64,000 nucleotides of DNA from Sphingomonadaceae bacterium (lineage in GTDB: Bacteria > Pseudomonadota > Alphaproteobacteria > Sphingomonadales > Sphingomonadaceae), in contig CANJCQ010000001.1 in the NCBI GenBank assembly GCA_947473355.1, positions 124,001 to 188,000 on the forward strand, given 5' to 3'. Within the stretch, counting starts at the first letter, position 1, and every line of letters begins with the position of its first letter. Position numbers and translations under genes: made by a program. Below, piece by piece: positions 18,133-26,880 of the stretch. Below the pieces are notes generated by a model, which was not told the origin of the DNA, ran no database searches, and worked only from the letters and a program-made list of their open reading frames with translations.

Positions 18133-18996
18133 TCAATTCATCGCGCGGGCGAACTGCGGCTGGCGAGTCTTCAGGAACGCAGGCATGGGCGCAAAGGTCT
18201 TGCGCAGCGTCCGCGGCGGACCTTCCGCCTCGACATTGCCGCGGGCATGCTGCAGCGCCAGATTGTCCCACATTACCAGATCGCCCTTGAGCCAGTCATG
18301 CTGGAGAATGTTCTCGGTCGCATAGAGGTGCTGGAACAGTTCCTCGAGGAGTGAATCACTTTCTTCCTTGGAAAGGCCGGTAATGCCGCTGGTCATCTGC
18401 TGGCAGACATAGAGCAGCGTCTCTCCGGTGCGCGGATGGCGACGGGCAAGTGGAAGCTGCGTGCAATCATCGTCATCGAATTTTGCGGTGAGCACGGTTT
18501 CATCGCCGCCCGAACGCTCATAACTCAGATCGTGGACATGTTCGGCGGTGAGGTTCTCGACGCGGGCGCGCAACCCCTGGGGGAGAGTCTTCCATGCCTG
18601 TGCAGAGCTGATGAACATGGTCGGCGTTGTTGGCTGCCCCACATCCTTGCCATAAAGAGACAGCAGTTCGCAGGCTTCCGCGGTCCACATCATGTCAGAG
18701 TGCCAAAGCAGTCGGCCGAACGGGGCGATGCCGTTCTCTTCCTTGTTGGAAATGAACGATTCGCGCTTCGGAACCGAAGGATCCTGTTTGGGCTCTTCGC
18801 GGCCGATGATGGCATAGGACAGGTAATACTGAAAATCGCGGTCGATCTCGACATCGCGGAAGACAAGCAGCTTGCGTTCGTCAAAGAGCTTGCGCAATTG
18901 CTGCAAGGTCGCCTCTTCGAGTGGAATCTTTGGCTCCAGCCCGGATACTTCAGCACCGAAAACCGGGCTCAAATCGCGAACTTCCAGATTTGCCAT
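18133..18996 (-). CDS. TauD/TfdA-family Fe(II)/2-oxoglutarate dioxygenase
   Basis: Oxygenase of 287 residues. Iron ligands are His99 and Asp101 (LLWHSDMMW) and His250 (WDNLALQHAR); Arg262/Arg265 (PPRTLRKTFAP) should bind 2-oxoglutarate. The order and wording of these motifs match the genes at 44450 and 51343 closely and 21514 more loosely, so the four are a paralogous set. The ATG at 18996 is chosen because AGAGGA lies upstream; an ATG 72 bases further upstream lacks one. Single-gene unit, divergent from TetR, with a clear promoter and operator. Confidence 0.93.
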   Translation of the reverse strand: MANLEVRDLSPVFGAEVSGLEPKIPLEEATLQQLRKLFDERKLLVFRDVEIDRDFQYYLSYAIIGREEPKQDPSVPKRESFISNKEENGIAPFGRLLWHSDMMWTAEACELLSLYGKDVGQPTTPTMFISSAQAWKTLPQGLRARVENLTAEHVHDLSYERSGGDETVLTAKFDDDDCTQLPLARRHPRTGETLLYVCQQMTSGITGLSKEESDSLLEELFQHLYATENILQHDWLKGDLVMWDNLALQHARGNVEAEGPPRTLRKTFAPMPAFLKTRQPQFARAMN

Positions 18997-19094
18997 CGCG
19001 TGATCCTCTTTATTGCTGTCGCCTACATTCAAGGTACCGGTGCGCCCTGGAGCAAAGCATGTGCCCATGTCTGGCGGATACGGCCTAAGGCTTA

Positions 19095-19122
19095 ATAGTA
19101 ACTGCTATGTGTAAGCTGTCAA
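19095..19122 (-). promoter_or_regulatory. Promoter with operator for the TauD gene at 18133
   Basis: On the minus strand TTGACA (19117-19122), a 16-base spacer and TACTAT (19095-19100). The inverted repeat ATAG-N6-CTAT occupies 19095-19108 and covers the -10 box, so a repressor bound there would block RNA polymerase. The same arrangement recurs at 20033-20060. Confidence 0.75.
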
Positions 19123-19269
19123 GCGCATTTGCAGGAACCCACAGCCAGATCGGAACTCTTGTGCGGAAAAGTCTGCGCTTGCACGAGGTGTCATTAAGAC
19201 CTTAGGTTGAACCGGTGGATCCGTCGCAAGGTGCCCTGGACCTGCGTCATCCACAAAGCGGGGAATGAA

Positions 19270-19959
19270 GTGACTATAGCGAAGCCCAACGGCCGACGGC
19301 GGAACAGTGCAGAAGAAACGCGCCAACGGGTGCTCGATGTTGTCGTCCAGACGGTGATTGACATCGGCTATTACAAAGCAAGCTCCAATGAAATTGCCCG
19401 ACGGGCTGGGGTTACCTGGGGTTCGATTCAGCACCTGTTCGGCTCGCGTGACCAGTTGATGCTGGATGTCGTGAACCATGCCGCAGCAAAGATCGAGGCA
19501 GCGATTGGCCACGCCACGATCACTGGCGAGACGCTGGAGGAGCGACTGGAGAACGTCCTCGATGTCCTTGCAGAAGTCTATGACACCGATTTCTACCTCG
19601 TTCAGATGCAGATACTGCTCGAGCTGTCCGCCAACCGGGGCAAGACTGGCCAGAAAGTTTCACCGGTGGATCGCGAAGGCGGAACCTTCGATCGCCTCGC
19701 CCAGCCGCTGCTGGCCAAGGCAATTGGCGTTGCGGTATCCGAGATGGATCTGGTCTACTATGTCTTCATGTCTTTCCGTGGCTATCTGCTCTCCAGCGCG
19801 ATTAGCCGCCGGATCGCGGCTCTGCCAGAAGGCGCGCTCAATAAGCCGATGGGCAGGGTTGGCAGCAGAGGCCAGATGACCCAGCGCAGTTTGATGATCC
19901 AGGGCGTCGCTGCGACGATTCGCGCGCAGGCGAAAGAGCGGGGGTTCGAAATCGATTGA
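19270..19959 (+). CDS. TetR/AcrR-family transcriptional regulator
   Basis: DNA-binding repressor of 229 residues. The N-terminal helix-turn-helix spans about 20-62 (ETRQRVLDVVVQTVIDIGYY, then EIARRAGVTWGSIQHLFGSR); the C-terminal ligand-binding part has no recognised specificity. The GTG start at 19270 has GGGGA six bases upstream and gives the expected short N-terminal arm. It lies between two copies of the ATAG-N6-CTAT repeat (19095 and 20047), which makes it the best candidate to bind that repeat and control the flanking units. Confidence 0.9.
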   Translation: MTIAKPNGRRRNSAEETRQRVLDVVVQTVIDIGYYKASSNEIARRAGVTWGSIQHLFGSRDQLMLDVVNHAAAKIEAAIGHATITGETLEERLENVLDVLAEVYDTDFYLVQMQILLELSANRGKTGQKVSPVDREGGTFDRLAQPLLAKAIGVAVSEMDLVYYVFMSFRGYLLSSAISRRIAALPEGALNKPMGRVGSRGQMTQRSLMIQGVAATIRAQAKERGFEID

Positions 19960-20032
19960 ACCCATGCCAATCACGCACGGGCAATTGCGATTATCCTGGG
20001 AGCGAACCGCATTGTCAGCTGCGGGTGGTTGC

Positions 20033-20060
20033 TTGACAGGGTCCACATAGTGACTACTAT
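20033..20060 (+). promoter_or_regulatory. Strong promoter with operator for the operon 20151-25537
   Basis: TTGACA (20033-20038), a 16-base spacer and TACTAT (20055-20060). ATAGTGACTACTAT (20047-20060) is an inverted repeat (ATAGT / ACTAT) covering the -10 box. Geometry is the same as at 19095-19122. Confidence 0.78.
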
Positions 20061-20150
20061 AAACAGGGACAGCAGGCATTCGGGCTGGCGGCGGCGTAGC
20101 CTGCTCCACTCCCATTGTAGGCCGCACACGGTGAATTGAGGAGAGTCCTG

Positions 20151-21449
20151 ATGGGCAGCGACGGTTCAAGTTCGAAGAACTATGTTCTGATTACGGCGGA
20201 CGGCCATGCCGGAGCCAGCATTCGCGATTACAAGCCCTATCTCGCCAAGGCGTTCCACGACGAGTTCGAGGTATGGGCCAAGGACTTTCACGATCCGTGG
20301 GCAGATTTCGACAAGGAACTGTCGGATACCGACGACGAGGGGCTTCGCATTGGCGTTTCCTCGGCTTCTTCGCCCTACAATTGGGAAAGCGCCGAGCGTG
20401 TCACCATCCTCGAAGGGCAGGGTGTTGTGGCGGAAGTCATCTTCCCCAACACCGTGCCGCCGTTCTATCCATCGGGCGCGGTAACCGCACCGTCGCCGAC
20501 CAATGCCGAGGAATACCGCCTGCTGTGGGCCGGGGTGCAGGCGCACAACCGTTGGCTGGTTGATTTCTGCAACGATGCGCCCGGACGCCGCGCCGGTTTG
20601 GCGCAGGTTTTCCTGACCAACCTCGACGATGCCATCGCCGAAGTGAAATGGGCCAAGGAAAATGGTCTGAAGGGCGTTCTTGTTCCCGCCGACCACCAAT
20701 GCAGCATCGTCAATCTGTATGAGCGCCGGCTTGATCCGTTCTGGAAGGCCTGCAGTGACTATGGCATGCCGGTGCATCGCCATTCGGCGGGGGTTGGTCC
20801 GCCGGAGACTGAAGATACCGGCCCAGCCGCCATCGCCATCGGTGTTTACGAGACGCAGCTGTTCTTTCATCGCACCCTGCCGCACCTGATGGTTGGCGGA
20901 GTGTTCGAGCGTTTTCCAGACTTGCAGTTTGTAATGACGGAAACTGGCGCCGCATGGATTCCAGAGGAACTTGAACGACTTGACTGGTCAGTCAAGCTGG
21001 GCGCCCAAAAGGGGCATATGGCCTATCCGCTCTATCACCGCGCAGTGGAAAACATGAAGAAGCTGCCGTCCGACCACTGGCGTAACAACATGTTTGTCGC
21101 CCCGTCGCTGGCGGTGCGCAAGGATCTCGACGCGCTCGATGGGATCGGCGCGGACCGGCTCATGTGGGGCAATGACTATCCGCACCACGAAGGCAGTTTT
21201 CCGCATAATCGGCTCGCGGTCCGCCTGCTGTTCCACGACATTCCGGAAGACAAGGTCAGGCAGATGACTTCGCTCAATGCGGCGAAACTCTATGGCTTCG
21301 ATCTTGAGCAGCTGCAGCCGATCGCGGACCGCGTCGGGCCGACAGTCGAGGAAGTGGCCACGCCGGTTGCGCCACATGAGTTGCCCCCGGTCAGTTTCTC
21401 CCACACGGTCGGAGAAGCAATCAATGCCAACAGGGCACTGGCGGCCTGA
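20151..21449 (+). CDS. Amidohydrolase-2-family metal-dependent hydrolase or decarboxylase
   Basis: TIM-barrel enzyme of 432 residues. The metal-site region begins with ADGHAG (about 21-26) and continues with His in MPVHRHSAG, the FERFPDLQFVMTE strand and the Asp of WGNDYPHHEG near the end of the barrel. The family includes aromatic-acid decarboxylases and hydrolases of ring-cleavage products. GAGGAGAG precedes the ATG. It is first in a seven-gene operon, followed by a TauD dioxygenase. Exact chemistry cannot be told; related copies lie at 27706, 38217, 55706 and 57134. Confidence 0.88.
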   Translation: MGSDGSSSKNYVLITADGHAGASIRDYKPYLAKAFHDEFEVWAKDFHDPWADFDKELSDTDDEGLRIGVSSASSPYNWESAERVTILEGQGVVAEVIFPNTVPPFYPSGAVTAPSPTNAEEYRLLWAGVQAHNRWLVDFCNDAPGRRAGLAQVFLTNLDDAIAEVKWAKENGLKGVLVPADHQCSIVNLYERRLDPFWKACSDYGMPVHRHSAGVGPPETEDTGPAAIAIGVYETQLFFHRTLPHLMVGGVFERFPDLQFVMTETGAAWIPEELERLDWSVKLGAQKGHMAYPLYHRAVENMKKLPSDHWRNNMFVAPSLAVRKDLDALDGIGADRLMWGNDYPHHEGSFPHNRLAVRLLFHDIPEDKVRQMTSLNAAKLYGFDLEQLQPIADRVGPTVEEVATPVAPHELPPVSFSHTVGEAINANRALAA

Positions 21450-21513
21450 CGGGCTGTCCGGCCAATCGGGACTTACTGACCTGGCGCGCTGCGCCGGGCA
21501 GGGCGAGGAGTAG

Positions 21514-22401
21514 ATGACAATGGAAAAGCTCGAAATCCGCAAGATCAGCCCGACTATCGGAGCGGAAATCATCGGTTTCGAACCGAATGCGCCGCTCGAA
21601 GATCACGACTGGAAGCTGCTGAGCAAGACATTTGACGAATGCGTCATGCTGGCATTCCGCGACATTGATCTCAGTGTCGCGCGGCAGCACCAGATCGTCG
21701 AGATCCTCCAGGCGGGCGGCGACGTTTCGGCTGCAGAAGGTGTGGATACCGAGAATTTCTCCTATGTCTCGAACAAGGAAGAGGATGGCGGCGCACCCTA
21801 TGGCCGGCTGCTCTACCATGCTGACATGATGTGGTCGCAAATTCCCAACCAGACACCGTCGCTCTTCGCGGTCGATGCGCAGCAACCTTCGACGCCGACC
21901 ACCTTTACGAATGTCATCCATGCCTGGAAGGCGCTGCCCGAAGACATGAAGGAGCGGCTCAGGGGCCTCAAGGTCCGCCATGAAAGTGGTCAGCAGGGTC
22001 GCGGCAACACTGACCATGAACACCAGTTGATCCAGCCGCAGTGGGGCCGGATCCATGAAACGGTGACCCCGATCGATATGCGCCATCCGCGCACTGGCGA
22101 AACCATGCTCTATGTCTGCGAGCAGCAGACCCGCGAGATTGTCGGCATGCCGAAGGCCGAAAGTGATGCCCTGCTCGATCAGCTGTTCGAGCACATGTAC
22201 CGTCCCGAATGGGTCATCGCGCATCCATGGCGCACGCATGACTTCGTGATCTGGGACAATATGGCCGCCCAGCATGGCCGTCCTTATGTCGAGGGCGGTG
22301 GGTCAGCGCGTACCTTGCGCAAGATCCACGCACCCTACACGGCAATCAAGACCTACATGAGCAGCATTGGCGGAAATCCCACTTACGCAAAAGCGATGTA
22401 G
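21514..22401 (+). CDS. TauD/TfdA-family Fe(II)/2-oxoglutarate dioxygenase
   Basis: Oxygenase of 295 residues with His102 and Asp104 (LLYHADMMW), distal His254 (WDNMAAQHGRP) and Arg266/Arg269 (ARTLRK). Member of the paralogous TauD set of this window but the most divergent of the four: HAD replaces HSD, and the centre carries a different insertion rich in charged residues. GAGGAG lies four bases before the ATG. It follows the amidohydrolase by 64 bases and precedes a small cupin by 5 bases. Confidence 0.93.
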   Translation: MTMEKLEIRKISPTIGAEIIGFEPNAPLEDHDWKLLSKTFDECVMLAFRDIDLSVARQHQIVEILQAGGDVSAAEGVDTENFSYVSNKEEDGGAPYGRLLYHADMMWSQIPNQTPSLFAVDAQQPSTPTTFTNVIHAWKALPEDMKERLRGLKVRHESGQQGRGNTDHEHQLIQPQWGRIHETVTPIDMRHPRTGETMLYVCEQQTREIVGMPKAESDALLDQLFEHMYRPEWVIAHPWRTHDFVIWDNMAAQHGRPYVEGGGSARTLRKIHAPYTAIKTYMSSIGGNPTYAKAM

Positions 22402-22406
22402 TCGCG

Positions 22407-22862
22407 ATGCGGCTGCTGATTCTGGGGGTCGACAGCTCGGGGCAATCCTGCGTCACCGAGCAGCGCGAGGCGCTCGATTTCAACGACATTCCAGGGCTTC
22501 CGGGCTCCTCGATTGCTCGTCTGTTCAATACGATATCGAGCCCGCCAGAGCTCGGTCCGCCGGGCGAGGGCGAGAAGGCGTCAGACAATCCCCCGCCGGG
22601 CCTCGTCACCTGGTACACGGTGACGCACAAACCATATGGTCCAGGTGATCGGGAAACCATCGCGACGGTATTGCATCATCGCAACGTGCTTGAGCTGATC
22701 TTCATCATCGAGGGCGGCGGCGACATGATCCTGGGCGACGGGCCTCATCGGGTCGAAGCCGGTGACTGTATCGTGATGGGGGGAACGTCCCACGGACTGC
22801 GTCCTGGACCGCAAGGATGCCGGTTGATGGTCTTTGGAATCGGCGGCGTTCAGGCTGCGTGA
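22407..22862 (+). CDS. Small cupin-domain protein
   Basis: Protein of 151 residues with one cupin fold in the second half. LHHRNVLELIFIIEGGGDM (89-107) is cupin motif 1, and the RVEAGDCIVM-to-SHGL stretch (115-131) is motif 2. The canonical metal histidines are only partly kept, so it may be a sensor, binding protein or isomerase rather than a dioxygenase. It starts 5 bases after the TauD stop with a poor ribosome binding site, so translation is probably coupled. Confidence 0.8.
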   Translation: MRLLILGVDSSGQSCVTEQREALDFNDIPGLPGSSIARLFNTISSPPELGPPGEGEKASDNPPPGLVTWYTVTHKPYGPGDRETIATVLHHRNVLELIFIIEGGGDMILGDGPHRVEAGDCIVMGGTSHGLRPGPQGCRLMVFGIGGVQAA

Positions 22863-22913
22863 TGCGCAAGCCGGGTGCTTCGTAACAGAAACAATAATGT
22901 TGGAAGGATGACG

Positions 22914-22943
22914 ATGTCTGAGAATTGTGGAGCGAAGTCGTGA
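22914..22943 (+). CDS. Nine-codon leader ORF overlapping the next start
   Basis: ATG at 22914 with GGAAGG seven bases upstream opens a 9-residue frame (MSENCGAKS) whose TGA overlaps the GTG start of the SDR (GTGA). It could be a translational-coupling minigene, or the remains of an earlier start put out of frame. Confidence 0.3.
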   Translation: MSENCGAKS

Positions 22944-23776
22944 GCGGCCGTATGGAAGGACGCAAGGCGGTCGTCGTCGGTGCAGGACAGCCCGAGAGCG
23001 ATCTGCTGGGCAATGGCCGTGCCATCGCGCTAACACTTGCGCGCGAAGGGGCCGAAGTTTGCGCTGTGGACCTTCATCCGGACCGCGCCGAGGCAACTGC
23101 TGAACTCATCCGCAAGGCTGGTGGCACGGCCCACGTTATCATCGCTGACGTCGGCAATGCCGATGATTGTGTTCGCCTGGTTGAGGAATCCTATGCCGCC
23201 ATGGGGCGCATCGATACCCTGGTGAACAATGTCGCTATCAATCATGTCGATGCCGATCCGCTTAACCTGACGGTCGACGGCTGGCATCTGATGATGGATG
23301 TCAACCTGCGCTCGCAATGGCTGACTTCCAAGACGGTCGTGCCACTGATGCGCAAGCATGGCGGCGGGTCGATCACCAACATCTCGACGATTGGCTCGAA
23401 GACCGGCGGCGGGCGAATGTTCGCCTATTCGATGTCGAAATCGGGCGTCAACAAGCTGACCCATTTTTTCGCGGCGGCCTATGCCGCAGAGAATATCCGC
23501 TGCAATGCGGTCTTGCCGGCCTTTGTCCTCACCCCGCATTCGGTCGAAGGCCTTACCCGGCATGGCTGGACACCGAGCCGCGAGGAGTTGGAGAGAACCG
23601 GCGTGGACAATGTGCCGATGGGGCGGCTGGGCTCGGCGCAGGACGTGGCGAACGCAGTGCTGTTCTTGTCGAGTGACGAAGCCAATTTCATCACCGGGCT
23701 CGAAGTGCCTGTCGATGGCGGCACACTGACCATGGTTGGGCGCTATTCAAAGCCTGCGGCTGCACCTAAGCTCTGA
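22940..23776 (+). CDS. Short-chain dehydrogenase/reductase
   Basis: SDR of about 278 residues. The glycine motif is unusual: GAGQPESDLLGNGRA, with a 7-residue insertion in the cofactor loop like that in other SDRs written as G-x-G-insert-G-x-G. NNVA, the Ser of TNISTIGS, and Tyr/Lys (YSMSK) are present. Start GTG 22940 has GGAG seven bases upstream; ATG 22952 is an alternative. It is followed by a second SDR 19 bases after its stop, so the pair may catalyse consecutive steps. Confidence 0.88.
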   Translation: MSGRMEGRKAVVVGAGQPESDLLGNGRAIALTLAREGAEVCAVDLHPDRAEATAELIRKAGGTAHVIIADVGNADDCVRLVEESYAAMGRIDTLVNNVAINHVDADPLNLTVDGWHLMMDVNLRSQWLTSKTVVPLMRKHGGGSITNISTIGSKTGGGRMFAYSMSKSGVNKLTHFFAAAYAAENIRCNAVLPAFVLTPHSVEGLTRHGWTPSREELERTGVDNVPMGRLGSAQDVANAVLFLSSDEANFITGLEVPVDGGTLTMVGRYSKPAAAPKL

Positions 23777-23795
23777 ACCATACTGCGAGGTAATC

Positions 23796-24542
23796 ATGGG
23801 CTTTCTTGAGGGAAAAGTGGCAGTTGTCACCGGTGCCGGTTCGGGCATGGGAAAGGCAACCGCGCAAGTCTTGGCGCGTGAGGGCGCGATTATCATCGCC
23901 TGCGACATCAGCGGAGCACAGGACCAGACCGCCGCCGAGCTGGGCGGTGAGGCCATCGCTGCCCAATGCGACATTGCGGACGAAGCCCAGGTCAGCGCCG
24001 CCATTGATCTGGCGGTCGCCAGGTTCGGCCGGCTGGATGCCATGCTCAATGTGGCAGGTATCGCTGCGGGCGGTGCCATCGAAAGCCTTGAGGGTGTCGA
24101 GCTCAAACGCATGCTCGACGTCAATCTGATGGGCATGTTCTATGGGGCAAAGCACGCGGTGCGGGTGATGAAGGAAACCGGCGGCGGGGCCATCGTCAAC
24201 TGGTCCTCGCTTGCCGGTCTCATCCCCAGCCCGAACAGTGGTGCCTATGCCATTTCCAAGGCCGCAGTGGTGATGATGACCCAGAGTTTCGCGGTTGAAG
24301 CGGGAAAGTACAAGATACGCTCCAATGCCATCTGTCCCGGCGTGATCCTGACCGAAGGCATGGGCTTGCCGGTGCTTAAACACAATCCGCAGCGCGCTGT
24401 GGGCAATCCGCTTGGCAGGGCAGGACTTCCCGAGGAAGCCGGCGAACTGGCAGCTTTTCTGGTGTCCGATCGCGGCTCCTTCATCAATGGTGCGCTGATC
24501 CCGCTCGACGGCGGATGGAGTTGCATGATTGGCGGAAGTTGA
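23796..24542 (+). CDS. Short-chain dehydrogenase/reductase
   Basis: Classical SDR of 248 residues with TGAGSGMGK at 12-20, NVAG, the Ser of NWSSLAG, and Tyr/Lys (YAISK). C-terminus IPLDGGWSCM. Starts MGFLEGKVAVVTGAG, nearly identical to the gene at 2372, and also close to 15899; three copies of one SDR type are thus spread over three operons. GAGG precedes the ATG. Confidence 0.93.
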   Translation: MGFLEGKVAVVTGAGSGMGKATAQVLAREGAIIIACDISGAQDQTAAELGGEAIAAQCDIADEAQVSAAIDLAVARFGRLDAMLNVAGIAAGGAIESLEGVELKRMLDVNLMGMFYGAKHAVRVMKETGGGAIVNWSSLAGLIPSPNSGAYAISKAAVVMMTQSFAVEAGKYKIRSNAICPGVILTEGMGLPVLKHNPQRAVGNPLGRAGLPEEAGELAAFLVSDRGSFINGALIPLDGGWSCMIGGS

Positions 24543-24618
24543 TCAATCAGATCAGGCGGGGTCGCCGGTTGCTTGACCTTGGTCCTCGCAACCCAGACAA
24601 TTCCATTGGAGGCATGGC

Positions 24619-25119
24619 ATGGGAACTTTGGCGACAACTGGTGGTGACGGCAACGACGACCTGCGGGCCCGTCTGGAAAGGCTTGAGGCAGTTGAGGCAA
24701 TCGGCAATCTCATGGCGGATTACACCCATTTTTTCGACACAGGTTGGTCTGGCGCTGGCCGCGACGCTGCGAGAGTGGGAGCGGTGTTCACGGAAGACGC
24801 GGTCTGGGGCGGCGACACGGGGGTGCAGCATGGTCGCGCCAAGATTGAAGCCTGGTGCACGAAATACGGCCACACAGCGAAAATGAGCATGCACATCGCA
24901 ATGAACCCGAAAATCGAGGTTTCCGGTGATGCGGCAAAAGGCGCATGGAACGGGTTCATTCCCATGGTCACTCCAGCGGGCGAGGCGATCTGGGTGGGCG
25001 GTCGCTACGAATGCGACTGTGTCCACACCGAAAGCGGCTGGAAGTTCTCGCGCATGTACTTCCAGACCGCATTCCAGACTCCTTACGACGAAGGCTTCGC
25101 GCGCACCCAGTTCATCTAA
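24619..25119 (+). CDS. SnoaL-like (NTF2 fold) protein
   Basis: Protein of 166 residues. LEAVEAIGNLMADYTHFFDTG near the N-terminus followed by FTEDAVWGGDTGVQHGRAKI is the usual opening of SnoaL_4-type proteins, and the C-terminal half is sheet-rich (ESGWKFSRMYF). Related proteins act as dehydratases, isomerases or dehalogenases on steroid, polyketide or chlorinated substrates. TTGGAGG lies seven bases before the ATG. A role in the operon, perhaps dehydration or isomerisation, is inference. Confidence 0.85.
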   Translation: MGTLATTGGDGNDDLRARLERLEAVEAIGNLMADYTHFFDTGWSGAGRDAARVGAVFTEDAVWGGDTGVQHGRAKIEAWCTKYGHTAKMSMHIAMNPKIEVSGDAAKGAWNGFIPMVTPAGEAIWVGGRYECDCVHTESGWKFSRMYFQTAFQTPYDEGFARTQFI

Positions 25120-25213
25120 CCGGCATCGCGGGAGCCAGGTCACCAGGGCGCCCGAAATTGGCCATCGGTCAGGGTGCGGCAATTCGAATGATCTGTTAGG
25201 AAAGAATGGAATT

Positions 25214-25537
25214 ATGGACGCACAAACCAGACCGGGCGAAACCTATCTGGTCGTGCTCAATCAACCGGGGCCGAACTGGCAGAACCCTTTGCCAGCCACA
25301 CCCGAAATGGCGCAGCATCATCACGATATCTATCAAGCGCTCCTTGACGAAGGAATGTTGATAAGTGCCGGCCGCCTTGATGGTGAACCAGTAATGGGCA
25401 TTTCTCTTTTTCATCAAGGTGTTGACGAGAATGAAGTCCGCGCGCGGCTGGACAGCGACGAACTTGTAAAGCACGGCTTTCTTGCCCTTGACTATCGCCA
25501 CTGGGCGCTTCTCTCGGGTTCGCTGGCCGGAGTTTAG
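25214..25537 (+). CDS. YciI-like domain protein
   Basis: Protein of 107 residues with the YCII-related ferredoxin-like fold: YLVVLNQPGPNWQ at the N-terminus, an H-rich helix (QHHHDIYQALLDEG) followed by SAGRLDG. Family members are small, poorly understood enzymes, some with dehydrochlorinase or muconolactone-isomerase-like activity. The ATG at 25214 opens the conserved region; AGGAAAG lies about ten bases upstream. Last gene of the operon starting at 20151. Confidence 0.78.
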   Translation: MDAQTRPGETYLVVLNQPGPNWQNPLPATPEMAQHHHDIYQALLDEGMLISAGRLDGEPVMGISLFHQGVDENEVRARLDSDELVKHGFLALDYRHWALLSGSLAGV

Positions 25538-25624
25538 TGTTTTCCAGAAGACCAAATCGAGTGACCCGTTCGTGGGGGTGCATAATTGATGAATGTTGAC
25601 TTGAACTGCCGAAGGTTGAAGGAA

Positions 25625-25647
25625 CGGGTTCAAATGGTGTGAACCCG
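25625..25647. promoter_or_regulatory. Perfect 8-bp inverted repeat upstream of TetR
   Basis: CGGGTTCA and TGAACCCG with a 7-base loop, 48 bases before the TetR start at 25695. Possible autoregulatory operator of that regulator, or a terminator hairpin for the operon upstream (no U tract). Confidence 0.45.
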
Positions 25648-25694
25648 ACAGCCCAGCGGTTGAGGTTGTTCATTTCACGATCCGGGGGCATGGT

Positions 25695-26324
25695 TTGGCG
25701 GCTACAAAGAATTCGGGGAAAGGTCCGTGGCGCCGAGATGCGCATAAGCGTCGAACCAGGACCACATTGAGGGAGGCTGCGCTCGAGCTGTTTCTGGCGC
25801 AAGGCTACGACGCGACGACGACCGATCAGGTCGCGACCAAGGCTGGTGTATCCACCCGGACGTTTTTCCGGTATTTCGATGCCAAGGACGAAGTGCTGTT
25901 CAGTGGGCAACGTTTCTGGTCGGAAAGGGTCGCCGACATGATTGCGCATCAACCGGTCGGACTCCAGCCGATGGACGCGATGTGCGAAACCCTGATCGAA
26001 CTGGCGACCGGCATCAGCCGGGAGGCACTTGTCCGCTATGAACGGATCGTCAGTTCATCGGTGTCGCTGCAAGGCCGCTCGTCCGTGGAGCTGGTAGAGA
26101 ATACCAGACGTATCGCGGAGGGTCTCGCCGCGCGAAAGGGACTGGAAAAGCCCGATGACGAATGCAAGTTGATGGCCTCAGCCGGACTGATGCTCTATCG
26201 TCAGGCAGTCGCGGATGTGCGGGACGGGGTGAGTAATTCAACCGTCGAAGTATTGATTCGTGAAAAATTTGCAATCCTCGAGGCGATTTATGGCCGGGTC
26301 GTGGCAGAGCGCGAAGCTGGCTGA
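25695..26324 (+). CDS. TetR/AcrR-family transcriptional regulator
   Basis: Repressor of 209 residues. The helix-turn-helix runs about 20-65 (RTTLREAALELFLAQGYDAT, then VATKAGVSTRTFFRYFDAKD). The FFRYF recognition-helix ending is the same as in the TetR at 40526, suggesting related DNA specificity. TTG start at 25695, with GGGGG shortly before. It precedes the Rieske operon, whose promoter carries a TGTCA-N6-TGACA-type repeat at 26410; this gene is one of the candidates to bind it. Confidence 0.88.
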   Translation: MAATKNSGKGPWRRDAHKRRTRTTLREAALELFLAQGYDATTTDQVATKAGVSTRTFFRYFDAKDEVLFSGQRFWSERVADMIAHQPVGLQPMDAMCETLIELATGISREALVRYERIVSSSVSLQGRSSVELVENTRRIAEGLAARKGLEKPDDECKLMASAGLMLYRQAVADVRDGVSNSTVEVLIREKFAILEAIYGRVVAEREAG

Positions 26325-26399
26325 CGCCGGGATCGCTGAACATTTGCACTATCAGGTGTTGTTTCCCGGAATTTCATGCGGCTGGCACGCGTTCAGTGA

Positions 26400-26425
26400 T
26401 TGACTAAACTGTCAGTCCAGTGGCA
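26400..26425 (+). promoter_or_regulatory. -35 box and operator of the Rieske operon
   Basis: TTGACT (26400-26405) followed by TGTCAGTCCAGTGGCA (26410-26425), which matches the repeat at 32061-32076 at 14 of 16 positions. The -10 box is not clear. Confidence 0.6.
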
Positions 26426-26478
26426 CTTTGCGTCAGACGGAGGATGGGATTTCATCCATCCGCAGACGAGGTGAACTG

Positions 26479-26808
26479 ATGGCATTCGTGAAGGTATGCA
26501 GCCTGGACGATCTTGGCCCGCGCAGTTTCAATGCGTTCTATCTCATGGATGTCGGGGTGGAAGTCCTGGTGCTGCGTGACCGGACCGGCGAACTGCGCGC
26601 CTTCGACGGCGTCTGTCCACATGAGGACTATCCACTGGTCGAAGGTCAGTTCGACGGAGCGACCATAACGTGTGCCGCGCACGGCTGGATCATCGATGCC
26701 TCGACCGGCTTGGGTGTGAGCCCGGCAAGCTGCCGCATCCCAGCCTATCCGATCAGGATCGAAGGCAATGAAATCCACGTCGATTTCGAAATCGAGCTGA
26801 ACGCCTGA
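26479..26808 (+). CDS. Rieske-type [2Fe-2S] ferredoxin
   Basis: Protein of 109 residues with one Rieske domain: ligands Cys46 and His48 (CPHEDYPL) and Cys65 and His68 (CAAHGW). Small Rieske ferredoxins supply electrons to ring-hydroxylating dioxygenases or multicomponent monooxygenases; neither oxygenase is encoded in this window. GAGGTGA lies before the ATG. Operon with an SDR and an amidohydrolase. Confidence 0.93.
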   Translation: MAFVKVCSLDDLGPRSFNAFYLMDVGVEVLVLRDRTGELRAFDGVCPHEDYPLVEGQFDGATITCAAHGWIIDASTGLGVSPASCRIPAYPIRIEGNEIHVDFEIELNA

Positions 26809-26880
26809 CGCCCGTCTTGATGCGGGTTGAAACGGCATTGTCCATTTGCAGACACTGAATCGCGAAGATTGGGAGATTTT

